Shown: positions 9,463-17,870 of the stretch, piece after piece
Layout: each line of letters starts with the position of its first letter
Position numbering within the stretch: the first letter of the stretch is position 1
Notes under the pieces: model-generated
Told to the model about the DNA's origin: nothing
Databases searched by the model: none
What the model saw: only the letters and a program-made list of their open reading frames with translations
Made by a program: the position numbers and the translations under genes
Origin: Paenibacillus amylolyticus
Lineage (GTDB): Bacteria > Bacillota > Bacilli > Paenibacillales > Paenibacillaceae
Assembly: GCF_001570725.1 (NCBI RefSeq)
Contig: NZ_BCNV01000001.1
Location: forward strand, 3,224,001-3,288,000
Length of the DNA: 64,000 nt
Direction of reading: 5' to 3'

Positions 9463-10215
9463 CTACTGTCCCACTAAATATATAAATACATAATTACTCT
9501 CATCCGACTTCTCTTCTGAGAAAACAAAACCTAACCGATCAAAATTTCTGATATCATTCACATCTGTAATTTTCCGCTCTGCCATATACCGTACCATCTC
9601 ACCCCTAGCCATTTTGGCGCGGGTTGCCTTTTCAACAAGCTTTCCATCAACCATTTGTCCAAATACACAAGTGATAAAACGGGTCTCCTCATTCAGAAAA
9701 GGGGTGATGTTCTTGCTGTACTCTTTGGAAGCCAGATTCAGAATACAGTTGCTGTCCACTTGAAGCTGATCTGCGAGTTTGCTGCCCCAGAATTGATAGA
9801 GCGATTTGAAACCTGGACCTTGCAGCTTGCCCTGCATCTCCAACCGATAAGGGGTTACCCCATCCAAAGGCCGCAACATGCCATAAAAACCGGATAAAAT
9901 ACGTAAATGCTGCTCTAGATACGCCAGTTCCTCATTTTGAAAAACATCCGGAGCCATATATTGATACTGAATACCCTCATAAGAATATATTGCTGGTGTC
10001 AGATTTTCTTTTATATTCATATTCTGAATCCGCTCCACGTTCTGTTCGGCGATTACATCGTTACACTTCCACATCGCTTTGAGTTCGTCATAGGATAACT
10101 TTTGAAGCAGACTCAATAGCTGTTCTGACTCGTTTATAAAATGCGGCATCTGCGCGATAGCCATAAGGTCTGTATCAATCTTCATCTTTTTAGCTGGTGA
10201 TATAATAATTCTCAT
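9463..10215 (-). CDS. yaaA: YaaA-family peroxide-stress protein (UPF0246)
   Basis: The 250-residue length and the N-terminus MRIIISPAKKMK are typical of the YaaA/DUF328 family. Also typical are the internal segments LSGFYGMLRPLDGVTPYRLEM and the C-terminal basic helix around ATRAKMARGEMVRYMAE. In E. coli YaaA lowers intracellular free iron during hydrogen peroxide stress and binds DNA; it is cytoplasmic. The gene stands alone between two terminators. An AAGGATGG sequence lies about 11 bases upstream of the ATG. The family assignment is firm. The stress role is carried over from E. coli. Confidence 0.93.
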   Translation of the reverse strand: MRIIISPAKKMKIDTDLMAIAQMPHFINESEQLLSLLQKLSYDELKAMWKCNDVIAEQNVERIQNMNIKENLTPAIYSYEGIQYQYMAPDVFQNEELAYLEQHLRILSGFYGMLRPLDGVTPYRLEMQGKLQGPGFKSLYQFWGSKLADQLQVDSNCILNLASKEYSKNITPFLNEETRFITCVFGQMVDGKLVEKATRAKMARGEMVRYMAERKITDVNDIRNFDRLGFVFSEEKSDESNYVFIYLVGQ

Positions 10216-10338
10216 CGTGCTGATCCATCCTTAATCTACCGTTGTTTTTGTCGTTATCCATTGTACAGGATTGGACAGGCGAATCCAATGCCATGGCTTA
10301 ACTAATCCCTCATGATACCTTAGAAAAGACTCAAAAAA

Positions 10339-10374
10339 TGAACAAGTCAGCCCACGATTGGACCGGCTTGTTCA
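10339..10374 (-). terminator. Rho-independent terminator after the SPFH gene
   Basis: TGAACAAG and CTTGTTCA form an 8-bp stem, extended imperfectly inwards, and a T6 tract follows on the minus strand. Confidence 0.7.
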
Positions 10375-10430
10375 TTAACATTCAACACATTCAATTGATG
10401 AGAAAGCAAGGCGTGCAACTCAAACCGCTA

Positions 10431-11309
10431 TTAGGGAGATACGCTCCCCGCGCTGCTATTTTGCTCTGTTTTTGTAGTCGGCAATTGAATCATTGGCGTA
10501 TTTGACCCACTTACATATGGAAGGGCTCCATCCCATTTCTTGATGGTTTCATATTCAACGAGTTGACTCGATAAGGATTGTTGAAGCTCCTTGTTTGCTT
10601 TAGCTTGACCTTCTGCTTCGATCAATAGTTTGTCTGCATTACCTTGCGCTTCCACGCGCTTGCGCTCTGCTTCTTTTTTGGCGATCTCAAGTTCAGTCGT
10701 TTTACGTTCCAGTTCTTGAGAAGCTTCAACACGCTTATCGATTGCTTCCTGAGTCTTGGCGTCAGGTTGAGGAACACCTACAGTAACGTTGGATACAATA
10801 AAGCCTAACTCTTTAACGTCATCAGAAAAACGTTGTTGCACGTCTACTCCTGCTTCGGATGACTTTTCACCATAAACATCAATGACTGTAAACTTGGAAA
10901 TACCTTTACGGGCTGCGTCACGGAAACGTGTTTTGAGATATGTATCCTCAATTTCTTGAATGCTAATTGGCCCAAATGTATTGAAGATAGAAGATACTTT
11001 ACTTGGTTCTACTTGGTAGTTGTATGCAAAATCGATGGTGATGTTTTTCCCGTCAGAAGTAGCAATCTGAATATCTCTGTATTCCACCGTTTGAATTCGG
11101 ATCGGATATTTCGTCACTTTATCAAACGCTCCAACAAGTTTCCACCCTTGACTCAGTGTACTATCTTTTACGCCTCCATTTGGTGAATAGACAACCCCAA
11201 CATATCCGTTAGGAATTCGAGTGACAAAGAAGGTCACCAGTAGCACGCCCACAATAATAACCAATGCCACCGTGATTGCTCCTACCCTAAACGTCTTTGA
11301 ATTTTTCAT
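10431..11309 (-). CDS. SPFH/band 7 (prohibitin-like) membrane protein
   Basis: The protein has one N-terminal membrane segment (about residues 10-30, VALVIIVGVLLVTFFV). A band 7 domain follows (about 35-200), then a long charged coiled coil rich in Glu, Lys and Ala (about 190-255, ELERKTTELEIAKKEAERKR). The polar tail is short. This is the prohibitin/stomatin layout. Such proteins oligomerise at the membrane and organise microdomains or regulate proteases. I place the start at the ATG at 11309, which has GAGGAG seven bases upstream; the ATG six bases earlier lies too close to that site. It overlaps the preceding small membrane-protein gene by 23 bp, which suggests translational coupling. Confidence 0.88.
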   Translation of the reverse strand: MKNSKTFRVGAITVALVIIVGVLLVTFFVTRIPNGYVGVVYSPNGGVKDSTLSQGWKLVGAFDKVTKYPIRIQTVEYRDIQIATSDGKNITIDFAYNYQVEPSKVSSIFNTFGPISIQEIEDTYLKTRFRDAARKGISKFTVIDVYGEKSSEAGVDVQQRFSDDVKELGFIVSNVTVGVPQPDAKTQEAIDKRVEASQELERKTTELEIAKKEAERKRVEAQGNADKLLIEAEGQAKANKELQQSLSSQLVEYETIKKWDGALPYVSGSNTPMIQLPTTKTEQNSSAGSVSP

Positions 11310-11445
11310 CAACATTCTCCTCTTGTTTGAATTTATTGTATTTCTTCAGGATTCTACTACCTATTTTATTGAATAGCGGGATCATTAATGCCCATAGAAT
11401 AAATGCTAGAATAAAAATTAAAATGATTCCCCCAATAAATGGCAT
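11287..11445 (-). CDS. Small single-pass membrane protein upstream of SPFH protein
   Basis: This 52-residue protein starts MPFIGG. It has one hydrophobic helix (about residues 4-27) and a basic, then acidic, cytoplasmic tail ending EENVDEKFKDV. GGGGAGG lies six bases before the ATG at 11445, which makes it better than any upstream start. The gene overlaps the SPFH gene, so the two are probably co-translated. It may be a partner of the SPFH assembly. I do not recognise a named family. Confidence 0.7.
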   Translation of the reverse strand: MPFIGGIILIFILAFILWALMIPLFNKIGSRILKKYNKFKQEENVDEKFKDV

Positions 11446-11664
11446 ATCCGTCCTCCCCTCTATGGATGTAACCGAGTACAAATTTATAAATGGTAACTAA
11501 TTATATCCTCTTTTATATATACTTTGTAAATTGGTATTCGGTTTCAAGGATATCCAGTACTTGAACTACTCATTAGGTACAGTAGAGAAGAAAATAGTGA
11601 GTGAGAGTGACGTCCAGTACCCGGTTATTCCTATCAAGAAAGGGATCATCAATTCATCTGGTTA

Positions 11665-11946
11665 TTATGGATCAGGCCATAATTGCACCCAGTGCTCATC
11701 TCTGTAGGTGTATACAACTTCCTGTGGATTGTCCTTCAATATGACGACTACAGGATACTGTGGCATTTTACTGCGACGAGCAGTGATGCTAATGATCTCA
11801 TGTTCATCCATTCCCTTTTCAACGACTAAATACGTTCTTAAACCTTCTTCAAGTTCCTTCATATCATTCTTATAAGAGCCGTACCATGTGACTGAAGCTA
11901 TGACTATTAATGTGATTACAATCAATAATCCTTTTAGAAATCTCAA
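11665..11946 (-). CDS. Small membrane-anchored protein, DUF3139-like
   Basis: This 93-residue protein has an N-terminal membrane helix (about residues 4-25) and a soluble domain with charged residues. The tail contains PVVVILKDNPQEVVYTYRDE. Length, topology and tail resemble the DUF3139 family of Bacillales, whose function is unknown. The start is TTG with GGTGG nine bases upstream. It stands alone, not clearly in an operon. Confidence 0.7.
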   Translation of the reverse strand: MRFLKGLLIVITLIVIASVTWYGSYKNDMKELEEGLRTYLVVEKGMDEHEIISITARRSKMPQYPVVVILKDNPQEVVYTYRDEHWVQLWPDP

Positions 11947-12045
11947 TTCTATTCACCACCATTTAAGCAATTTCTAAAACACTAGACTCAAAATTTGATC
12001 CGAAACAGAATCTCTACTATTTATACATTTGAATATGATGCCAAA

Positions 12046-12068
12046 AAAGCCGCCATGTAGGCGACTTT
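12046..12068 (-). terminator. Terminator after the iron-binding lipoprotein gene
   Basis: AAAGCCGCC and GGCGACTTT form a stem with one mismatch, and T follows on the minus strand. Its arms match those of the terminator at 9391-9414. Confidence 0.65.
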
Positions 12069-12110
12069 GATGATACCCTCTAACTACGCAGTATACTTTG
12101 TTTCAGTTAA

Positions 12111-13139
12111 TCATTTAGCAGCCGCAGCCATTTTTGTGATCTGATCAGCAATATCTTCCGCCTGTAACAGGGATGAAAATGAATCCGCCGCGAAATACTT
12201 CTCCATTTCAATCTCGATCACATGATTATTTTTGACCGCATCTAAGGATGTCCACGTCGCTGGAAGATTGGTTGGCTCTTGACCTTCAACTTTGAGCACA
12301 ATGACGTAATCGCCCACATAATCGTTCACAGTCTCCCATGAAACTTCAATGCGATCCTCATTTTTGTCAATGATATCACTTTTTACTTTAGGCGTTGGAT
12401 TCAGACCCAAGATATCGTATGTAGCTCTGCCCCCACGCTCGCCTGCATTGCCGATCACCATCAAAAATTTGTCTACCGTAACGTAATCCACAATGGAGAT
12501 CGTTGCATCTTTTGGAATGACATTTTTGATTTTATTGCGGGCAGCTTCGGTACGTTTTACAAAATCAGCATTCCACTTTTCAGCTTCTTCTTGTCGACCC
12601 AGGATATCGCCCATTGCCGTAATTTCTTCCTGAATGGTGGAATACTTGCTTGTCTCGAACACGACGGTTGGCGCAATTTTGGAGTAGCTTTCATAGGCTG
12701 CCGGATTCCAAGTAATAATTACATCTGGAGACAAGTCCAACACCTTCTCCAAAGATATACTTCCCTCCAACCCAATATCTTCAACGGTGTCAGGCAAATA
12801 AGGTTTTAGAAATTTTGCAAAGTTCATTTGTGTACTGGACGCGCCAACAGGCGTTACCCCAACAGCTAAGACTGGCCCCAAGTCCCAGTCCACAACAACG
12901 CGTTTGGGATATACCGGAACACTCACTTCTCCCATTACCGTTGATAATTTGCGCGTGCTTGTATCTTCTTTGGCCTCGTTGGAAGTCACATTTTGAGTAG
13001 ACTCTGCACTCTGATTTGAATTTCCACCTGCTGCTCCCTGATTCGTTCGACTGGAGTTCCCACTTGTGCAAGCTGAAAGTATAATCGTAAAACATAACAT
13101 GAGTGTTAATACCATCTTCGATCTTGTTCCTTTAAACAT
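12111..13139 (-). CDS. Iron-siderophore ABC transporter binding lipoprotein (independently translatable)
   Basis: Reading from the ATG at 13139 gives a 342-residue FecB/FeuA-like protein. It has a lipoprotein signal with lipobox LSAC (Cys24), a Ser/Asn-rich linker, and the cluster A binding fold typical of iron-siderophore receptors (GEVSVPVYPKRVVV near residue 72; LSPDVIITW). AAGGAG lies eight bases upstream of this ATG, and a perfect Fur box lies about 25 bp upstream, so it can probably be made on its own under iron limitation. Permease and ATPase genes are not nearby, so it would have to use a transporter encoded elsewhere. Confidence 0.85.
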   Translation of the reverse strand: MFKGTRSKMVLTLMLCFTIILSACTSGNSSRTNQGAAGGNSNQSAESTQNVTSNEAKEDTSTRKLSTVMGEVSVPVYPKRVVVDWDLGPVLAVGVTPVGASSTQMNFAKFLKPYLPDTVEDIGLEGSISLEKVLDLSPDVIITWNPAAYESYSKIAPTVVFETSKYSTIQEEITAMGDILGRQEEAEKWNADFVKRTEAARNKIKNVIPKDATISIVDYVTVDKFLMVIGNAGERGGRATYDILGLNPTPKVKSDIIDKNEDRIEVSWETVNDYVGDYVIVLKVEGQEPTNLPATWTSLDAVKNNHVIEIEMEKYFAADSFSSLLQAEDIADQITKMAAAAK

Positions 13140-14090
13140 CTGCCAATCTCCTTCTGTTTTATATTGATAATGATTATCATTAATAACATAACAAGAAGAA
13201 GAATGTTTGCCCATAGAGGATACGAACCCTTCCCATGGACTATCTGAATCGACCAAGCTATCCTTCATTTTCTTTTTATATTGACCCGGTGTGATCCCGA
13301 CCTGCTTCTTGAAGAGACGTGTGAAATAAAAAACGTCACTATACCCTACACTTGAAGCAATCTCCTGTGCCGTAGCATCTGTGCGAATCATTAATTCCTT
13401 CGCTTTTGCCATCCGCGCCTGAATCACATATTCAATAGGGCTTCTCCCTGTACGGAGTTTGAATTGCTTCGATAAATATTGAATGCTGTAATTCCACAGT
13501 TCCGCCAATGACTCAAGCGAAATAGATTCATTGTAATGTTCGTGAATGTACTGGATGATCTCTTCTACCATATCCGTTTCTTTTGAGGTAACTCCTTGAA
13601 GCTTAAGTTGCTGAACAAGTGTATATACGAACTGGTAAAAGCCGATTTTCACATGAAAACGTTCAAAAACCTGTCTTCGGCTCCATTCCTCATACATTGA
13701 ATCGACATGGCGATATAGATTAAGCGGAGCCAGAGGCTGGTAGGCATACGGTAGCTGAAAAGGGTTGTTCATGTCATAGTTGTGCCGAATCTCTTTACTG
13801 GCTTTGGGAGACATACTACCTCTATATAAAATGTAATAGTACGTGACCTCATCTTGCCCGGCCTCGATCCTGATCCTGCTTCCTTTCCCTGCATGTAGTA
13901 GATAAAACCGTTTAAATATATGTATATCTTCATCCAGTGAAATGGTGCCTTGTCCTTGCACGATATATATAAAACCACTGACTGGGAGATGGTATTGTTG
14001 CTTCCCCCCACTACTTATTACAAGTTGGCGAATATCCACCAGCTGAATCGATGAATTATCCCACATTTGAATATACTCTTCCCAGTTCAC
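12111..14090 (-). CDS. AraC-family regulator fused in frame to an iron-siderophore binding lipoprotein
   Basis: One open frame of 659 codons holds two recognisable proteins. Residues 1-275 form an AraC regulator: a cupin-like sensor region, then two helix-turn-helix motifs around residues 190-275 ending VGITPGQYKKKM. Residues 318-659 are a complete siderophore-type binding lipoprotein with its own signal peptide. The 40 residues between have no domain. Their DNA contains a perfect 7-1-7 Fur box and a good ribosome binding site for the second protein, so they look like a former intergenic region. In Bacillus subtilis, Btr is a natural AraC/binding-protein fusion, but as I recall it lacks a signal peptide in the middle. 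Here the fusion more likely reflects a lost stop codon, or a sequence error. The role is expected to be iron-regulated siderophore uptake. Confidence 0.8.
   Translation of the reverse strand: MNWEEYIQMWDNSSIQLVDIRQLVISSGGKQQYHLPVSGFIYIVQGQGTISLDEDIHIFKRFYLLHAGKGSRIRIEAGQDEVTYYYILYRGSMSPKASKEIRHNYDMNNPFQLPYAYQPLAPLNLYRHVDSMYEEWSRRQVFERFHVKIGFYQFVYTLVQQLKLQGVTSKETDMVEEIIQYIHEHYNESISLESLAELWNYSIQYLSKQFKLRTGRSPIEYVIQARMAKAKELMIRTDATAQEIASSVGYSDVFYFTRLFKKQVGITPGQYKKKMKDSLVDSDSPWEGFVSSMGKHSSSCYVINDNHYQYKTEGDWQMFKGTRSKMVLTLMLCFTIILSACTSGNSSRTNQGAAGGNSNQSAESTQNVTSNEAKEDTSTRKLSTVMGEVSVPVYPKRVVVDWDLGPVLAVGVTPVGASSTQMNFAKFLKPYLPDTVEDIGLEGSISLEKVLDLSPDVIITWNPAAYESYSKIAPTVVFETSKYSTIQEEITAMGDILGRQEEAEKWNADFVKRTEAARNKIKNVIPKDATISIVDYVTVDKFLMVIGNAGERGGRATYDILGLNPTPKVKSDIIDKNEDRIEVSWETVNDYVGDYVIVLKVEGQEPTNLPATWTSLDAVKNNHVIEIEMEKYFAADSFSSLLQAEDIADQITKMAAAAK
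13165..13179 (-). promoter_or_regulatory. Perfect Fur box inside the fused reading frame
   Basis: TGATAATGATTATCA matches the Gram-positive 7-1-7 Fur operator (TGATAAT-N-ATTATCA) at all 14 defined positions. It lies 25-40 bp upstream of the lipoprotein ATG. On the minus strand the AT-rich TTATTA (13181-13186) and TATAAA (13158-13163) flank it with 17-bp spacing. That promoter would give a very short leader, so the exact start site is uncertain. Confidence 0.88.
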
Positions 14091-14159
14091 TATTTTTCTC
14101 CCCCGATAGACCCCATACTGAACCTATTATTCAGTAATAAATCCCTTTGTAATCCTTTG

Positions 14160-14189
14160 ATGATATTCGATAACGATAATCATTGTCAA
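14160..14189 (-). promoter_or_regulatory. Promoter with Fur box upstream of the AraC regulator
   Basis: On the minus strand TTGACA (14184-14189) and TATCAT (14160-14165) are 18 bp apart. A Fur-like 7-1-7 operator (14174-14188, two mismatches) fills the spacer. This predicts iron repression of the regulator. The rest of 14091-14349 holds only a partial Fur-like half site near 14305-14320. Confidence 0.75.
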
Positions 14190-14349
14190 TTGAAAAGAGA
14201 GACATTAAGATACGGAAGAAATCCCCGCACTCCTCGTCTGCATAACCAAAATATAAAACAAACCCCGGTAGCACGTCTGCATTCAGCAGCGTACAGCCGA
14301 GGTTCATCATTATCATTTCAAATGTTACACTACATATCTCTACTTATAC

Positions 14350-15396
14350 TCATCTCGTAAAATCATGCTGCCCAATAGTCAGCAGCGTTGGCCTGCTCTT
14401 ACTCCACACCGAAGTGGCAATCTTCGGATTGTAATAATACAGCGCTCCATTCGTCGGATCAGCCCCATTCAATGCCTTGCGAGCAGCCCTGTAAGAGGTC
14501 TGGGTTGGCTTGGTATTAAACTGCCCATCGTCTATAGCCGTGAATTGCCCTTTCTGGAAAATAACCTTCGAAATAGACGACGGGAACGCATTCGAATGTA
14601 CACGATTCATGACAACCGCTCCTACAGCGACTTGCCCTTCAAAAGATTCTCCGCGCGCTTCACCGTGGATCAGCTTCGCCAACTGGCGTAACGTCTCGCC
14701 TTCGGCTTTGGCCTTTTTGTTCAGTCTGTTCAGTGTTGCTGGACCTGCAACACCGTCTGCACTCAGTCCCTGCGCCTGCTGGAACTTGCGGACAGCACCT
14801 TTGGTGATGGTACCGTAATATCCAGTCATTCCAGCATCGAAGTAGCCCAAATCGCTTAATTGCTCCTGCAATTGCAGCACATGCTCGCTGCGAACGCCCT
14901 GTTCCAGCTTTTGTGCTCCCGCAGAGGGAACTGCCACAGTCAATCCCAGAGTCAATGCGCAGGCACCGAGAAGCAAGCTGACCCGCCCTGCTCTTTTGCC
15001 AGCCGTTCTCCCCTTCCCATGAGTGACTTTCCGACTGACGGTGATAGGTTCCGTAGTGTCAGCAATCGCCCGCACATCAGATCCTTCATTCAGACTACCA
15101 GCTCTAATCAGTGCATCCTCGCTCCCCGTGTACTCCATATTTTTCGTAATTCTCATGTTATTCATATTATTGTTGACCTCCATCGCTTGCATGGGTTTAC
15201 TTTCATCCACAACATACACATCATACATTCCGTTTATCTCACTCAGTGCATTACTGTTCTTATCGCGGTACGTTACATATATGCCGTTATTCTTATGTGC
15301 ACGCACCATGTCAATCACCGCATTATGGCTTCCATCTATGCTATTTGCGTGAGTCTTTTCATTCATTTGTATCATCTGGTTATACTTTTTCATCAT
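14350..15396 (-). CDS. SleB/CwlJ-type cell wall hydrolase with peptidoglycan-binding domain
   Basis: This 348-residue protein has three parts. About the first 130 residues are polar and rich in Asn and Met and resemble no domain I know. A hydrophobic segment follows (RVSLLLGACALTLGLTVAVP), ending in a signal-like SAGA. Next come a PG_binding_1 domain (LQEQLSDLGYFDAGMTG to GVAGPATLNRL) and a C-terminal hydrolase_2 domain with HGEARGE and AVGAVVMNR, as in SleB. Family members degrade spore cortex muramic-lactam peptidoglycan during germination. The start at 15396 is chosen because GGAGG lies eight bases upstream. The long polar N-terminus before the membrane segment is unusual, since SleB normally starts with its signal peptide. 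Confidence 0.85.
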   Translation of the reverse strand: MMKKYNQMIQMNEKTHANSIDGSHNAVIDMVRAHKNNGIYVTYRDKNSNALSEINGMYDVYVVDESKPMQAMEVNNNMNNMRITKNMEYTGSEDALIRAGSLNEGSDVRAIADTTEPITVSRKVTHGKGRTAGKRAGRVSLLLGACALTLGLTVAVPSAGAQKLEQGVRSEHVLQLQEQLSDLGYFDAGMTGYYGTITKGAVRKFQQAQGLSADGVAGPATLNRLNKKAKAEGETLRQLAKLIHGEARGESFEGQVAVGAVVMNRVHSNAFPSSISKVIFQKGQFTAIDDGQFNTKPTQTSYRAARKALNGADPTNGALYYYNPKIATSVWSKSRPTLLTIGQHDFTR

Positions 15397-15550
15397 GCTA
15401 TTAACCTCCACTTTTCTGAATCCAGATCCCACTTCTTTCCCCTAAATCCTCACGGCTCTACATCCCGAGTGTCATTATAGGATATAGAAAAAATGAAGTC
15501 TATCGGACCGATGACGCAGTGGAAAACCGACGCTGAACATAGCAAAAAGA

Positions 15551-15583
15551 GGCATGAGCCCATGGTCACACCATGGTCATGCC
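15551..15583 (-). terminator. Terminator after the NiaP-like gene
   Basis: GGCATGA and TCATGCC, with inner CCATGG repeats, form a long imperfect stem followed by CTCTTTTTG on the minus strand. The rest of 15397-15674 holds nothing that I can assign. Confidence 0.7.
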
Positions 15584-15674
15584 CCTTCTTGTATCAACCT
15601 TATACCGCTTGTCCAACCCGTTATTTCCGTAGGCAGGCAGACCCGTACAAAAGTTGCGTTGTATTTATTGACAA

Positions 15675-16892
15675 TTACTCAGCAAGTTCCTGACCCTTCG
15701 TTTCCCGGCCCCAGAACAGTACAGCTGCCGCGCCAATGAGGATCGTCACGAAGAAAATCGTGAAAATCAGGCTGATCGCCACTTCGCGCTGAACCAGCAT
15801 ACCGACCATTAATGGAGCAAGTACGCCACCAATCCGGCCAACCGATGTAGCTAGACCAACACCTGTCGAACGAACGGAAGTTGGATACAATTCCGGGCTG
15901 TAGGCGTACAGACCACCCCAGGCTCCCAGATTGAAGAAGGAAAGACAGATCCCTGCGGTCAGGATTGTCGCTTCCGTTGTTGCCAGTCCAAACGCAATCG
16001 CACTGAATGCAGTCAAGGTGAGATACACAACCAATACGAACTTGCGACCGTAACGTTCAATGAAGTACGCCGCGGTGAAGTAACCTGGCAACTGTGCGAT
16101 CGTCATGATCAGCACGTATTGGAAGCTTTTAACCAACGTAAATCCCTTTGCCATCACAACCGAAGGCAGCCACAGGAACATTCCATAATAAGAGAAAATG
16201 ACGGTAAACCACAAAATCCAGAGCATCAACGTTGTACGGCGATGTGGTGCTGACCAGACGGTAGCCACTTTCTCGCGGAACGTGATTTTATGAAGCTTGG
16301 TATGATTCTTGTACCGCGGCGGGTCCTGAATGGCACGACGCAGATACAGTGCATAGAACGCCGGAAGTGCACCAATGGCAAAAGCAATTCTCCATCCGTA
16401 CTCCGGGATAACAAAGTTCGCAATGAGTGCTGATACAATCCAGCCCCCTGCCCAGAAACTTTCCAATAATACAACGGCACGTCCACGTTCCGCTGTAGGC
16501 ATCGACTCCGATACCAGTGTAGATGCCACGGGCAACTCGCCGCCAAGTCCGATACCTGCAACCAGACGCAGTGCACACAATACGGCGAATCCGGTCGCAA
16601 GTGCTGATAGACCGCTTGCAATCGTAAAGATTAGCAAGGTCCACATCAGAATGGCCTTCCGTCCAAAACGGTCCGCAAGTGCACCTGCAAGCAAAGCACC
16701 GAGCGCCATACCGATCGAGTTAATACTCGTAAGCACGCCGACTTGTCCGGGACTGAGACTCCATTCCTTGGCGAGTGCAGCCACGATAAAGGAGATCATA
16801 CCAACTTCCATGGCATCAAACAGCCAGCTCATGCCGGCACTGAACAGCAGCTTGCGCTGCTTGGGATTCCGCAATACTTCCAGTTTGCTCAT
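15675..16892 (-). CDS. niaP: NiaP-like MFS transporter (niacin/aromatic acid type)
   Basis: This ~405-residue protein has twelve predicted membrane helices. It carries the MFS signature GALADRFGRKAIL after helix 2 and a second copy, ERYGRKFVL, in the C-terminal half. WLFDAMEVG, ELPVASTLVSES, LLESFWAGGW and YSPELYPT closely follow the NiaP (YceI) proteins of Bacillus, which import nicotinate by proton symport. No NAD-salvage gene is adjacent, so a related aromatic substrate is possible. The start is either this ATG or the GTG directly before it, both served by GGGAG. The gene stands apart from the ABC operon, 114 bp downstream of it on the same strand. Confidence 0.85.
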   Translation of the reverse strand: MSKLEVLRNPKQRKLLFSAGMSWLFDAMEVGMISFIVAALAKEWSLSPGQVGVLTSINSIGMALGALLAGALADRFGRKAILMWTLLIFTIASGLSALATGFAVLCALRLVAGIGLGGELPVASTLVSESMPTAERGRAVVLLESFWAGGWIVSALIANFVIPEYGWRIAFAIGALPAFYALYLRRAIQDPPRYKNHTKLHKITFREKVATVWSAPHRRTTLMLWILWFTVIFSYYGMFLWLPSVVMAKGFTLVKSFQYVLIMTIAQLPGYFTAAYFIERYGRKFVLVVYLTLTAFSAIAFGLATTEATILTAGICLSFFNLGAWGGLYAYSPELYPTSVRSTGVGLATSVGRIGGVLAPLMVGMLVQREVAISLIFTIFFVTILIGAAAVLFWGRETKGQELAE

Positions 16893-17005
16893 CACTTATA
16901 GCTCCCTTGATCTCTATGTAGTCATTCTGACACTAAATCATTATTATGCAGAATGCTCCAGAAATCAATGCAAAATAAGCTTTTCCTTCCGATTTCTCCG
17001 ATACC

Positions 17006-17821
17006 TTACCCCTTGAGTGAACCCGCTGTCAGACCTGCAACAAAGTAACGCTGGAGCAGAAGGAACAGCACGATCATCGGAATGGCCGTTACCAGCACAC
17101 CCGTAAGCATCATCGGATAGTTCGTCACGTATTCCCCCCGGAACTGCATAAGCGCGAGCGGTAACGTGAGCTTGGACTTACTGCTGAGCATCAGCATCGG
17201 AATAAGCAAGTCATTCCAGACCATGACGAGCAGGAACGTAGCTGTTGCCGCCAGTGAAGGTGCAGCGAGTGGCAGTGCAATCCGGGTATAGAGCCTCCAT
17301 TCGCTTGCTCCATCCATACTGCCCGCTTCCAGAATCTCCGAATTGAGCATGCTCATGAAACCTGTCAGCATAAATACTGAGACTGGCATCAGCATCGCCG
17401 CGGATACGACAATCAGTCCCGTGAGACTGTCCGACCACCCGAGTGTACGCGTGAGAGAATAGATCGGCAGCATACTCACTTGGGAAGGAACGATCAGACC
17501 TGCTACGAACAGAGCAAACACGATTTTACCTACACTACCGCCCCAGCGGACAATGGCGTAAGCAATCATGCTACTCAGCAATAACTCAATCGCAACCGTA
17601 CCAAGCGTCACGACCAGACTGTTCCCGAAATATTGCCACATCGGCTGATTGCGGAACATGCCAGTGATGTTATCCCACGTAAACGGGTCCGGCCAGCTGA
17701 ATGGACTGGTGAAGAAGTTGCTGCTTGTTTTGAACGAAGATACAAATACAAAGTACAGCGGCACCAGAATCAGCAGCGCGTACACCAATAAGATCAGGCG
17801 ATTGAACCATTTTAAAAACAT
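17006..17821 (-). CDS. Carbohydrate ABC transporter permease, MalG/AraQ type
   Basis: This 271-residue protein has six membrane helices. The EAA loop (EAGSMDGASEWRLYTRIALPLAAP) is where the permease docks with the ATPase. The N-terminal FVSSFKTSSNFF and the C-terminal FVAGLTAGSLKG are typical of the inner-membrane component of CUT1 sugar importers. The ATG at 17821 has AAGGGAG five bases upstream and is preferred over the TTG 21 bases earlier. It is the last gene of a binding protein-permease-permease operon with no ATPase, which in Bacillales is usually supplied in trans by an MsmX-like protein. Confidence 0.92.
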   Translation of the reverse strand: MFLKWFNRLILLVYALLILVPLYFVFVSSFKTSSNFFTSPFSWPDPFTWDNITGMFRNQPMWQYFGNSLVVTLGTVAIELLLSSMIAYAIVRWGGSVGKIVFALFVAGLIVPSQVSMLPIYSLTRTLGWSDSLTGLIVVSAAMLMPVSVFMLTGFMSMLNSEILEAGSMDGASEWRLYTRIALPLAAPSLAATATFLLVMVWNDLLIPMLMLSSKSKLTLPLALMQFRGEYVTNYPMMLTGVLVTAIPMIVLFLLLQRYFVAGLTAGSLKG

Positions 17822-17870
17822 GTGAACTCCCTTCTGCCTCAATTGCAGGATGAATGCTCCAGCATCAACC

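Noticed and set aside
14131-14316. 61-codon reading frame between the AraC and SleB-like genes
   Set aside because: It runs through the Fur box and promoter, has no good ribosome binding site, and its composition is not protein-like.
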